64,000 nucleotides of DNA, taken from the NCBI GenBank assembly GCA_024235095.1, contig JACKNC010000004.1, positions 1 through 64,000 of the forward strand. The letters run 5' to 3'. This stretch comes from Gammaproteobacteria bacterium. GTDB taxonomy: Bacteria > Pseudomonadota > Gammaproteobacteria > Competibacterales > Competibacteraceae. Below, piece after piece: positions 38,825 to 47,564 of this stretch (position 1 is the first letter of the stretch; each line of letters starts with the position of its first letter). The notes below the pieces were generated by a model. It saw nothing but the letters and a program-made list of their open reading frames with translations, searched no databases and was not told the origin of the DNA. Made by a program: the position numbers and the translations under genes.

Positions 38825-41800
38825 ATGTCTTCAATGAATTCACTTGAACTTGCCGCTGGCGTCAACCATTACCAGGCTGGGCGCTATGCCGCCGCTGCCG
38901 CGCATTTTCAGCGCGCTTTGGATGCCGCGCCGGAGCGCCCGGATATCGCCAACAACCTGGCCACGGCGCTCACCGCACTGGAGCGCTACCCGGAGGCCGA
39001 ACAGGTCTGTCGATCCGCCTTGCGCGGTGACCCTCACCTGGTGGAAGCTCATAACAATTTGGGCCTGATTCTGCTGAATCTCCAGCGCCCGGAAGAAGCC
39101 ATTGCCAGTTTTCGCACGGCGCTGAAGCTTCAGCCGCGCTTTGCCCCGGCCCATAATAACCTGGGCCATTGTCTGCAAAGCCTGGGACGCACGACAGAAG
39201 CCGCTGCCTGTTTTCGGCAGGCGTTGGCCCTCGATCCCAACGACTATCAGGCCCACAACAATCTCGGCATTACCTTATGGGGGCCGGAACAGGGCGCCGA
39301 GGCCGAAGCCTGCCATCGGCGGGCGATTGCCCTCAAACCGGATTTTGCGCCCGCCTACAACAATCTGGGCATTACGCTGATTCAAAGCGCACGGTTCGCC
39401 GAAGCGGAAGCCGCGCTGCGCCAGGCCATCGCCCTGGATCCCGGCTATGCCGAGGCGCACAACAGCCTGGCGCTGTTTCTGTTGCTTCAGGGCCGTTTGG
39501 AGGAAGGTTGGCGCGAGCATGAATGGCGCTGGCAGGCATCGTTCCTTTCCCCCTGGAAACGCAGTTTCTCGCAACCCCGCTGGACGGGTGAACCCTTGCA
39601 AGACAAAACGCTGCTTATTTACAGCGAGCAGGGACGGGGCGACATCATCCAGTTTGCGCGTTATGTTCCACTGGCCGCTGCGCTCGGCGCGCGCGTGATT
39701 TTTGAAGCGCCGCCCGAAATGCAGCGATTGCTCAATACCTTGGCCGGCCCGCACAGGCTCTACGCCAGTGGTGAACCCTGGCCAGCGTTTGACTTTCACA
39801 TCCCTCTGATGAGTCTACCCGGTGTGTTGGGGACGACGCTCGATACGATCCCGGCAACCGCTCCCTATCTGACCCCCGAAGCGAAGCGTGTCGAATACTG
39901 GCGGCAGCATCTCAGCGCGGACGGCTTCAAGATCGGCATTTGCTGGCAGGGTTCGCTCATTCGTCCGGCCCCCCTGCGCAGTTCCCTGCCGCTGGCCGAC
40001 TTTGCGCCACTGGCCCGGTTGCCGGGCGTTCGGCTGATCTCGTTGCAAAGCCACTATGGTCTTGAGCAACTGCAACAACTACCGCCCGATATGACGGTGG
40101 AAACACTGGGCACGCAGTTTGGCGCTGGCGATGATGCATTCATTGAAATCGCCGCCGTCATGGCTAACCTGGACCTGGTGATCACCATCGACACCGCCAT
40201 TGCCCATCTGGCCGGAGCGCTGGGCCATCCGGTGTGGGTGGCGTTGAAATTTGTCGTTCCAGACTGGCGCTGGTTGCTGGAGCGGGAGGACAATCCCTGG
40301 TATCCCACCATGCGGCTGTTCCGTCCAGCGCATCACAACGAAGCAGGGCGAGCAGTCCTTGAACGGATCACGGCGCAACTGGCGCAGGCGCTGGCCGGTC
40401 AGGCCCCAGTGATCGCGCCAACGGCTCCATCCCGCCGCAGCCAGGATACCGTTTTGCTGTCGTTCAGCCGCCGGTTGACGACCCAGGGACGGCTGACGGA
40501 GGCTATCCCTTTATTGCAATCGATCATCGCCCACAACCCGGCGGATGCGGAAGCACAGAGGCTGTTGGCGAGCAGCTATTATCAGATCGGTCAACAGGAT
40601 CAGGCGCGTTGCGCGTTTGAACGGCTGGTCGCGCTGTGCCCGGAAGATCCGAATGCCCGCAGCGACTGGGCGACGGCGCTGGCCGCAAGCAGGCAGTGGG
40701 CGGCGGCGGAGCGCGTTTTTCGCCAAGCGCTGGCGCGTCAGCCGGACGCCGTGGAGAGCCTGAGCAATCTGGGTATCGTGCTGCATCACCTCAATCGTCA
40801 CGAGGAAGCGCTGGCAACGCTGGATCAGGCATTGCGCGTGAAACCGGATTTCACGCCAGCGCTCGCCAATCGCCTCACGGTCCTGCAACATTTGCAGCGC
40901 ACTGCGGACGTGGAGGCGGCCCATCGGCAGTTGCTTTGTCTGCGTCCCGACGATCCCAATGTCCACAATGACTTGGGCGTATTCCTGAGCGATCAGGCCC
41001 GCTGGGTGGAAGCCGAAGCCTGTTATCGGCAGGCGATTGCGCTCGATCCCGGTTTCCTCCCTGCCCAGCGTAATTTGGGCGTTATCCTGCGCAAGCATCG
41101 CTTTTTCGCCGAATCGGAAGGGTGTTTCCGCCAGGTGGCAGCCTTGACCCCCAATTCGGCGCAAGCGCATCTCGACTTGGGGATTACTCTACACAATCTG
41201 GATCGTCTGGAGGAAGCCGAACGCTGTTACCGCGAGGCGCTGGCTCGCGATCCCGCTTGCCATGACGCGCATAACAATCTGGGCGTGCTGTTGCAGGAAT
41301 GGCGGCGACTGGAAGAAGCGCGCCGCCATCTGGATCAAGCGCTGGCGCTACAGCCGGATCATGCGGACGCGCATTATAATTACGCCCTGTTTCATTTGAT
41401 TCAGGGACGCTGGGCGCCAGGCTGGCCCCAGTATGAATGGCGCTGGAAAACAACATTTTTTGCCGACAAAGTGCGCACGTTCTCCCAGCCCCGTTGGAAC
41501 GGCGAAGCGCGCGCTGGTCAAACGCTCCTGCTGTACGCCGAGCAGGGCCTAGGCGATGCGATCCAGTTTGTCCGCTATGCGTCTTTGGTTTTGCAAACGG
41601 GCGCCCAGGTGATCGTGGAAGCGCCCCGGTCGCTGGTGCGCCTGTTGCGCAGTTCGCCCTTTGCGGTGACTGTGGTAGCCCGAGGCGATGAGCTGCCGGC
41701 GTTCGACGCCCAAGCGCCGCTGATGAGCCTGCCAGCAATCTTTCAGACCACCGAAGCCACTATTCCGGTCACGATTCCCTATCTGCACGCGGAACCCGAC

Positions 41801-43774
41801 CGGGTGGCGCGTTGGCGAACGTGCATCGGCAGTCACGGTTATCGCATCGGCATCGGCTGGCAGGGTTCCCCAGCCGGCTCCGTGGATCGAGGGCGCTCCA
41901 TCCCACTGGCGGCGTTTGAACCGCTGGCGCGTCTGCCGGGCGTCCGGCTGATTTCCCTGCAAAAGCATCATGGCGTTGAGCAACTGGAACGGTTGCCAGC
42001 GGGCATGACCGTGGAAACCCTGGGTAACGGCTTCGACGCTGGCGAAGACGCTTTTCTCGACACTGCCGCAGTGATGGCCAGTCTGGACCTGGTGATCACC
42101 TCCGATACCGCCATTGCCCACCTGGCCGGCGCTTTGGGACGGCCCGTATGGGTGGCGCTAAAATTCGCGCCAGACTGGCGGTTTTTGCTGGATCGGGAGG
42201 ACAGTCCCTGGTATCCCACCATGCGGTTGTTTCGCAAAATCGCCTGGAATGAACCCTGGACGGCGGTTATGGCGCGCATTGCTGCGCTCTTTACCGACGC
42301 CCAGGCGCATACGATCCGGGGCAATGCGCTGCTTCAACAAGGGCAGCGCCGTCTGGCCGAAGGGGCTTACCGTCAGGCGCTGGCGCTGCATCCTAACATG
42401 CAGGCGTTGATCAATCTGGCCAGTCTGCTGAGCGATCAGCTGCGCTTTGAAGAGGCCGAACGGTGGTTGCAACAGGCTGTGGCGGTTAACCCCGAGCACT
42501 TCGCCGCCTGGAGCAATCGGGGCAATGTGCTGCGTATGCTGGGGCAGTTGGAAGAGGCCGAACAGTGTTGCCAACGGGCGTTGGCCCTGCAACCGGATCA
42601 TCCGGGGACGCTGAACGCTCTCGGCAGCGCTCTGCTCATGCAAGGCCGCCGGGCTGAGGCGGAAGCCGCCTTTCGCCGGGCGCTGGCCCTCCAGCCGGAA
42701 GACGCCGACGCGCATTTGAACTTGGCGCTTCTTCTCTTGCAAGCGGGGCGCTTCCAGGAAGGCTGGGCCGAATATGCCTGGCGCTGGCGCACCCAACGGC
42801 TCGCGGCTTTTATCCGGCAATTTCAGCAGCCGCTCTGGCGAGGTGAGTCGCTGGCTGGACAAACCCTGTTGCTGTACAGCGAACAGGGCTTGGGCGACGC
42901 CATTCAATTCGCCCGGTTTGTCCCGTGGCTAGCTGCGCAATGCCGGCAGGTCATTGTGCAGATTCCGGATCGGCTGAAACGCTTGCTGAGTTCGATGATC
43001 GTCCCAGAACCGGCGAAGGAATGTCTGGAGCACGCCATCGTCTGGATCGGCGCCCAGGAATCTCCGCCGGCTTTCGATCGGCATGCGCCGTTGATGGACA
43101 TACCGCGTTTTTTGAAGATCCATGATGTGAAAGATATCCCGTGCGCTGTGCCCTATTTGCGCGCTGAAGAAGCGCGTATTCGCTATTGGCAAGCCCGCAT
43201 CGGGGCCGAAGGGTTAAAGATCGGGATTTGTTGGCAGGGCAACCCCAACACGGTGATTGATCGGCAGGACCGTTCGATTCCCTTAGCGGCGTTTGCGCCC
43301 CTTGCCAAAATGCCGGGCGTGCGTTTGATTGCCTTGCAGAAACAGCATGGACTGGAACAATTGACGGCATGGCCCGCCGGGTTGCCGATTGAATTGCTGG
43401 GCGAAGACTTCGACGCCGGCCCAAACGCCTTTCTGGACGCCGCCGCCGTGATGATGAATCTGGATCTGGTGATCACCTGCGACACGGCGATTTCGCATGT
43501 CGCGGGGGCGCTGGCGCGGCCAGTCTGGATTCTTTTGCCGTTCTTTGCCGACTGGCGGCGGCTGATTGACCGGGAGGATTGCCCCTGGTATCCCACCGCG
43601 CGTCTGTTCCACAAGCGGCATTGGTCGGATGACTGGACGCCGGTCATGCGCCAGGTCGCCGATGCAGTGGCGGCTGCCATTGGGCAGCATTCTTGTCGAA
43701 ATAGAAATCGTATCCGGTTCAAAACGCCGAATATTCGGAGGCTCGATCCTGATGGGATGCGCTCCGCAACCTGA
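38825..43774 (+). CDS. Triple TPR / GT9-like glycosyltransferase protein
   Basis: The 1649 residues consist of three consecutive units, each a tetratricopeptide array followed by a GT-B domain like heptosyltransferases (GT9). TPRs: about 1-235, 548-860, 1158-1322 (EAHNNLGLILLNLQRPEEA types). Transferase domains: about 249-502, 882-1138, 1325-1592. Each begins with a QPRW/QPLW motif and LLLYSEQGLGDAIQFARYV, and ends with VITIDTAIAHLAGALG-PVWVAL, a tryptophan pair and NPWYPTMRLFR or close variants. Single-unit relatives are common and poorly studied, and some TPR glycosyltransferases modify proteins. Three complete units in one chain are unusual. There is no signal peptide, so it is presumably cytoplasmic. 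It diverges from the giant surface protein, a likely substrate by context only. The ribosome binding site is weak; a second ATG at 38834 is an alternative start. Confidence 0.87.
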   Translation: MSSMNSLELAAGVNHYQAGRYAAAAAHFQRALDAAPERPDIANNLATALTALERYPEAEQVCRSALRGDPHLVEAHNNLGLILLNLQRPEEAIASFRTALKLQPRFAPAHNNLGHCLQSLGRTTEAAACFRQALALDPNDYQAHNNLGITLWGPEQGAEAEACHRRAIALKPDFAPAYNNLGITLIQSARFAEAEAALRQAIALDPGYAEAHNSLALFLLLQGRLEEGWREHEWRWQASFLSPWKRSFSQPRWTGEPLQDKTLLIYSEQGRGDIIQFARYVPLAAALGARVIFEAPPEMQRLLNTLAGPHRLYASGEPWPAFDFHIPLMSLPGVLGTTLDTIPATAPYLTPEAKRVEYWRQHLSADGFKIGICWQGSLIRPAPLRSSLPLADFAPLARLPGVRLISLQSHYGLEQLQQLPPDMTVETLGTQFGAGDDAFIEIAAVMANLDLVITIDTAIAHLAGALGHPVWVALKFVVPDWRWLLEREDNPWYPTMRLFRPAHHNEAGRAVLERITAQLAQALAGQAPVIAPTAPSRRSQDTVLLSFSRRLTTQGRLTEAIPLLQSIIAHNPADAEAQRLLASSYYQIGQQDQARCAFERLVALCPEDPNARSDWATALAASRQWAAAERVFRQALARQPDAVESLSNLGIVLHHLNRHEEALATLDQALRVKPDFTPALANRLTVLQHLQRTADVEAAHRQLLCLRPDDPNVHNDLGVFLSDQARWVEAEACYRQAIALDPGFLPAQRNLGVILRKHRFFAESEGCFRQVAALTPNSAQAHLDLGITLHNLDRLEEAERCYREALARDPACHDAHNNLGVLLQEWRRLEEARRHLDQALALQPDHADAHYNYALFHLIQGRWAPGWPQYEWRWKTTFFADKVRTFSQPRWNGEARAGQTLLLYAEQGLGDAIQFVRYASLVLQTGAQVIVEAPRSLVRLLRSSPFAVTVVARGDELPAFDAQAPLMSLPAIFQTTEATIPVTIPYLHAEPDRVARWRTCIGSHGYRIGIGWQGSPAGSVDRGRSIPLAAFEPLARLPGVRLISLQKHHGVEQLERLPAGMTVETLGNGFDAGEDAFLDTAAVMASLDLVITSDTAIAHLAGALGRPVWVALKFAPDWRFLLDREDSPWYPTMRLFRKIAWNEPWTAVMARIAALFTDAQAHTIRGNALLQQGQRRLAEGAYRQALALHPNMQALINLASLLSDQLRFEEAERWLQQAVAVNPEHFAAWSNRGNVLRMLGQLEEAEQCCQRALALQPDHPGTLNALGSALLMQGRRAEAEAAFRRALALQPEDADAHLNLALLLLQAGRFQEGWAEYAWRWRTQRLAAFIRQFQQPLWRGESLAGQTLLLYSEQGLGDAIQFARFVPWLAAQCRQVIVQIPDRLKRLLSSMIVPEPAKECLEHAIVWIGAQESPPAFDRHAPLMDIPRFLKIHDVKDIPCAVPYLRAEEARIRYWQARIGAEGLKIGICWQGNPNTVIDRQDRSIPLAAFAPLAKMPGVRLIALQKQHGLEQLTAWPAGLPIELLGEDFDAGPNAFLDAAAVMMNLDLVITCDTAISHVAGALARPVWILLPFFADWRRLIDREDCPWYPTARLFHKRHWSDDWTPVMRQVADAVAAAIGQHSCRNRNRIRFKTPNIRRLDPDGMRSAT

Positions 43775-43804
43775 AACGCAGCGACGTGGGTCGTCAATCC
43801 GATC

Positions 43805-45355
43805 ATGAACAGAGCATTACCTTGGCGCGATCTTTTGACGCCCGACTTTCTGCAACGTTATCCGCTAATCGTTGACTTGCTGGTTTTCGTCGCTGGCGCG
43901 TTGCTGGCGCTGGCTTTTGCGCCGTTCGATTTCTGGCCGCTGGCTATTCTGCTGCCGGTTGTGCTGCTGTGGAGCTGGGATCACGCCACGCCACGTCAGG
44001 CCGCGCTGCGCGGCGGGCTGTTCGGACTAGGACTGTTCGGCTTTGGCATCTACTGGATCTACATCAGTCTGCATGATTACGGCAATGCTCCCGCCCCATT
44101 CGCAGTGCTGGCCACCTTCCTGGTCATTTTGCTAATGGCGCTCTATCCAGCACTCACTGGTTGGTTACTGGCGCGCTGGGGACCACCGCCGGGTCCATTG
44201 CGCTGGGTGCTGGCGTTCCCGGCGCTGTGGACTTTGCTGGACTGGATGCGCAGTTGGCTGTTTACCGGCTTTCCCTGGCTGGCGTTGGGCTACAGTCAGA
44301 TCGATGCGCCGCTGGGTCAATTCGCGCCCTGCGTCGGCGTATTTGGCGTCGGCTGGTTGGTGCTGCTGAGCGCCGGACTGTTGCGGACCTTGCTGCATGG
44401 CCAGAGCCAGCGGTGGGCGCAGTTGAGCGGACTGGGATTGCTGGCGGTCTTATGGCTCAGCGCCTGGGGACTGGGGCACATTCACTGGGTCACGCCCACC
44501 GGCTCGCCACTACAGATCGCTATTATTCAGGGCAATATTGCTCAGGATCAGAAATGGCGACCGGACGTTCTCGATACAACCCTGTACCATTATATTCAGC
44601 TCAGTCTGCCTGAACATGAGCGCAGTCAGGTCATTATCTGGCCGGAAACAGCGATTCCGGCGTTTTATGAACAGGTACGCCCTTTCATAGACGCCCTGGC
44701 TGCACGGGCGAGAAAAGATCGGGTTGATTATGTGACGGGCATTCCCACCGGTTCCTGGGAAACCGGGATTTTTCGCAACAGCGTCGCCCATATCGGCTCA
44801 ACAGTGGATTTTTATCACAAGCGACGCCTGTTGCCATTCGGCGAATATTTGCCATTACGCAGCTTTTTCCTGTTCTTCCGCGACTGGGTAGATATCCCGA
44901 TGGCGGATTTTACCGCGGGCGACCACGACCAGCCGTTATTACAAGTCGCAGGCCAGCCTGTGGGCGTCTCTATCTGCTTTGAAGCGGTTTTCGGCAGCGA
45001 AATCCGCAAGTCGCTGCCTGGCGCGACCTGGTTAATTAATGTCAGCAACGATGCCTGGTTCAAGGATTCCACCGCCCCGCACCAGCATCTGCAAATCGCC
45101 CGGATGCGCGCATTAGAAGTTGGACGCTACATGGCGCGCAGCACTAATACCGGCATCTCCGCCATTCTCGACGAGCAGGGGCAAATCGTCGTCAAAGGCG
45201 CCTCGTTCCAGGCCGAAGTCATTCGTGGCGAGGTACAACCCTTAAGCGGGTTGACGCCTTATGCGCGCTGGGGGGATTCACCTACCATGATTTTGGTGAT
45301 AGCCTTACTTTTAATCAGCTTGTTCCTTGCCCAACGTAAACTCGCCACGGCATGA
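43805..45355 (+). CDS. lnt: Apolipoprotein N-acyltransferase
   Basis: The inner-membrane enzyme adds the third acyl chain to lipoproteins. The 516 residues have N-terminal transmembrane helices (about 20-215) followed by a periplasmic nitrilase domain. The catalytic triad is readable: Glu in IWPETAIPAF (about 280), Lys in YHKRRLLPFGEYLP (about 340) and Cys in GVSICFEAVFG (about 393). A last helix near the C terminus completes the family pattern. The next gene, itself a lipoprotein, overlaps the stop by 4 bases. Confidence 0.96.
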   Translation: MNRALPWRDLLTPDFLQRYPLIVDLLVFVAGALLALAFAPFDFWPLAILLPVVLLWSWDHATPRQAALRGGLFGLGLFGFGIYWIYISLHDYGNAPAPFAVLATFLVILLMALYPALTGWLLARWGPPPGPLRWVLAFPALWTLLDWMRSWLFTGFPWLALGYSQIDAPLGQFAPCVGVFGVGWLVLLSAGLLRTLLHGQSQRWAQLSGLGLLAVLWLSAWGLGHIHWVTPTGSPLQIAIIQGNIAQDQKWRPDVLDTTLYHYIQLSLPEHERSQVIIWPETAIPAFYEQVRPFIDALAARARKDRVDYVTGIPTGSWETGIFRNSVAHIGSTVDFYHKRRLLPFGEYLPLRSFFLFFRDWVDIPMADFTAGDHDQPLLQVAGQPVGVSICFEAVFGSEIRKSLPGATWLINVSNDAWFKDSTAPHQHLQIARMRALEVGRYMARSTNTGISAILDEQGQIVVKGASFQAEVIRGEVQPLSGLTPYARWGDSPTMILVIALLLISLFLAQRKLATA

Positions 45356-46074
45356 TTGAACGTTACCCACTCTTTCTGTCTCGCAGCAGCTTTTATTCAC
45401 CACGTCTGCTGGCCAGCCGGGGAGTGTCTTTTGTTGGCTGGCAATCCTGGTGCTGGATCTGGAGCGGCTCCAGCAGCCTGTTGACCATTCTTCTGCTACT
45501 GGGCGCTTGCACTACAGTCCCGCAGCCGCGCAATGTCAGCAACGCCTGCGCCATTTTTACTGAATACGGCGACTGGTACCCCGATGCCAAAGCCGCCAGC
45601 CGACGTTGGGGGGCGCCATTGCCGGTTTTGTTAGCGATTATCCACCAGGAATCTACTTTCCGCTCCGACGCTCGTCCACCACCACGCACCTGGTACTTCG
45701 GCTTCATTCCCGGTCCACGCCCTACAACCGCTTACGGTTACAGTCAAGCGCTGGATAGCACCTGGGGCGACTATATCGCAGCGACCGGCAATCATAACGC
45801 CGACCGAGACAAATTCGACGATGCGGTGGATTTCGTGGGCTGGTATATTCATCAAACTTTTAAGCGCAACCACGTTGCCAAACATGATGCTTATCACCAG
45901 TATCTCGCCTATCATGAAGGCCACGGTGGTTTTGCCAGGGGCAGCTATCGGAAAAAACCCTGGTTGATCAAACGGGCGCACGAAGCCCGCCAGTTGGCGG
46001 ATCGCTATCGCGCCCAACTGGCTCGTTGCGAACCTCAGTTAGCTGGCCAGCAATCGAGTCGGTGGTTGTTTTGA
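45352..46074 (+). CDS. Lipoprotein lytic transglycosylase (SLT-like)
   Basis: Its ATG overlaps the lnt stop (ATGA), so it is translationally coupled. The 240 residues contain a hydrophobic stretch ending in the lipobox LLLLGAC (Cys at about 53). The leader before it is unusually long, and the true start may be internal. The mature part carries a transglycosylase core with the catalytic Glu in LLAIIHQESTFRSDARPP, then AYGYSQALDSTWGDY and a late YLAYHEGHGGF. This resembles EmtA/Slt-type endolytic enzymes. It is probably anchored to the outer membrane and remodels peptidoglycan. A terminator-like hairpin follows. Confidence 0.85.
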   Translation: MIERYPLFLSRSSFYSPRLLASRGVSFVGWQSWCWIWSGSSSLLTILLLLGACTTVPQPRNVSNACAIFTEYGDWYPDAKAASRRWGAPLPVLLAIIHQESTFRSDARPPPRTWYFGFIPGPRPTTAYGYSQALDSTWGDYIAATGNHNADRDKFDDAVDFVGWYIHQTFKRNHVAKHDAYHQYLAYHEGHGGFARGSYRKKPWLIKRAHEARQLADRYRAQLARCEPQLAGQQSSRWLF

Positions 46075-46090
46075 GTTTCGCGTAACCCAT

Positions 46091-46121
46091 AAAAAAACCG
46101 CCAGCAAATCCGGCTGGCGGT
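46091..46121 (-). terminator. Rho-independent terminator for the DUF1451 gene
   Basis: ACCGCCAGC (46097-46105) pairs with GCTGGCGGT (46113-46121) around seven bases. Read on the minus strand the stem is followed by seven T. It sits between convergent genes; on the plus strand no T tract follows, so it may act weakly for the transglycosylase message. Confidence 0.75.
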
Positions 46122-46324
46122 CAAAAACAAAATATTGAGCTTAAATACGCTTCACTAGGAAAATTAGCTCAAGCCACCCAAAGTAAACAATTTTTCACGC
46201 CCTGGGTAAATCAGGAAAATTGATCGCTCAATCAAGGTTTATACTTATAGCAGTTCCAGGCATCAGGAACGGAAACAGGGAGTTATTCCCGCATTTGTCC
46301 GGTTCCATCTGGAAGAACAATATC

Positions 46325-46858
46325 TTATGGTTCATCAGTCACCCGCAAAAAGCGTATTCCCCCGCACCCCAGACAAGGACCGATAGCAGCCGGCGCATGA
46401 TACGCCACACATTCGCCACACTGTTCGCACTGCAAAGTGCCCGGCCCGGTAATTTCACCAGAATGGTAATACTCCTCCTCGACCCGTTCATAAGGCGTTT
46501 CGAACTCCAATAAATCCAGGCGTGACTGATCCACGCCGCGCTGGAAAAAATCCAGTAGCCGGTCTTCCAACAATTCCAGATCGAAACGCAACCAGGCGCG
46601 CAGATCGCGTCCCGTAGTGGTCAGATAGTGACCTGCATCCCCCAAATCCCGCTTCAGATACCCACCGATCAGCTGTGCTTCCTCGCGAGTCAGTTCACCG
46701 ACCTCCACAGCTTTTTCCGCTGCATGTTCGATACTAGCGCTCAACCGGGGCAAAGCTGCTTTCTCGGCTTGCTCCAGTTCCTCCAGCCGATTTTTCACCC
46801 GCTCCATCATTTGCCGGTAGGCTCGCACCAGCAGCGAACTGTTCGATACATCGTTCAT
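46325..46858 (-). CDS. DUF1451 zinc-ribbon protein (YbeL family)
   Basis: The 177 residues match the build of E. coli YbeL. An N-terminal helical, charged segment (EELEQAEKAALPRLSASIEHA, then GELTREEAQLIGGYLKRDL) comes first, a central YHSGEITGPGTL motif follows, and the C-terminal zinc ribbon has CEQC and CLGC as the two Cys pairs. The molecular role of the family is not known. It lies alone, convergent with the transglycosylase and divergent from the phosphatidyltransferase. Confidence 0.85.
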   Translation of the reverse strand: MNDVSNSSLLVRAYRQMMERVKNRLEELEQAEKAALPRLSASIEHAAEKAVEVGELTREEAQLIGGYLKRDLGDAGHYLTTTGRDLRAWLRFDLELLEDRLLDFFQRGVDQSRLDLLEFETPYERVEEEYYHSGEITGPGTLQCEQCGECVAYHAPAAIGPCLGCGGIRFLRVTDEP

Positions 46859-46981
46859 GAGTGATCTCCATTGCCACGATCAGGGCGGCGCTTAGATAAC
46901 GGCGTTGCTTCGTGAATAGCAGTTGTCATCGCATTCAAATACACTAGACACAAGATAATATAGAGACTTCAGGTAATACCC

Positions 46982-47536
46982 TTGCTTCTTAAAGCCCATC
47001 ATATTCCCAATCTTATTACCGGTCTGCGCATCCTGTTGGTGGCCCCATTCCTGTGGTCGCTGCTGCAAGAACAGTATGGTGTGGCCTTGTTGCTATTTAT
47101 CATCGCCGGCGTCTCCGATGCCCTGGATGGCTTTCTGGCCAAATATTTTGGCTGGACCAGCGAGTTGGGCGGCCTGCTTGATCCCATCGCCGACAAGCTT
47201 TTGTTGATGGGAGCGATCCTGTCCCTGGGTTGGTTGAATGAACTCCCCTACTGGCTCGTGGCGCTGGTCATCTTGCGCGATCTCATCATCATCGGCGGCG
47301 CGATCAGTTACCATTTTCTGATCGAGCGCTTTACGGCTACTCCCTTGATGATCAGCAAGTTTAATACCTTGCTGCAATTAATCCTGGTCTGCGCGGCGAT
47401 TGTTCATTATGGCATGGCCCTCTTACCGTCATGGTTGCTGATCGCGTTGATTTATCTGACGGCGCTGACCACGATTTGGAGCGGGGCAGCTTATGTCTGG
47501 CGATGGAGCGCACGCGCCCGCAACCGGGAGCAATAA
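46982..47536 (+). CDS. CDP-alcohol phosphatidyltransferase family protein (PgsA-like)
   Basis: A 184-residue membrane protein with about five hydrophobic helices. The CDP-OH-P motif is DALDGFLAKYFGWTSELGG, then LLDPIADK. It follows D(x)2DG(x)2AR(x)8G(x)3D(x)3D except that AR is AK. Family members swap CMP of a CDP-diacylglycerol-type donor for an alcohol; similarity to PgsA suggests glycerol 3-phosphate, but the acceptor cannot be read from the sequence. The start appears to be TTG at 46982, as no ATG precedes the first helix. The convergent EAL-HDOD gene ends 28 bases further on. Confidence 0.82.
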   Translation: MLLKAHHIPNLITGLRILLVAPFLWSLLQEQYGVALLLFIIAGVSDALDGFLAKYFGWTSELGGLLDPIADKLLLMGAILSLGWLNELPYWLVALVILRDLIIIGGAISYHFLIERFTATPLMISKFNTLLQLILVCAAIVHYGMALLPSWLLIALIYLTALTTIWSGAAYVWRWSARARNREQ

Positions 47537-47564
47537 CCCATCAATAACGGCTCTACCTCGGCAA

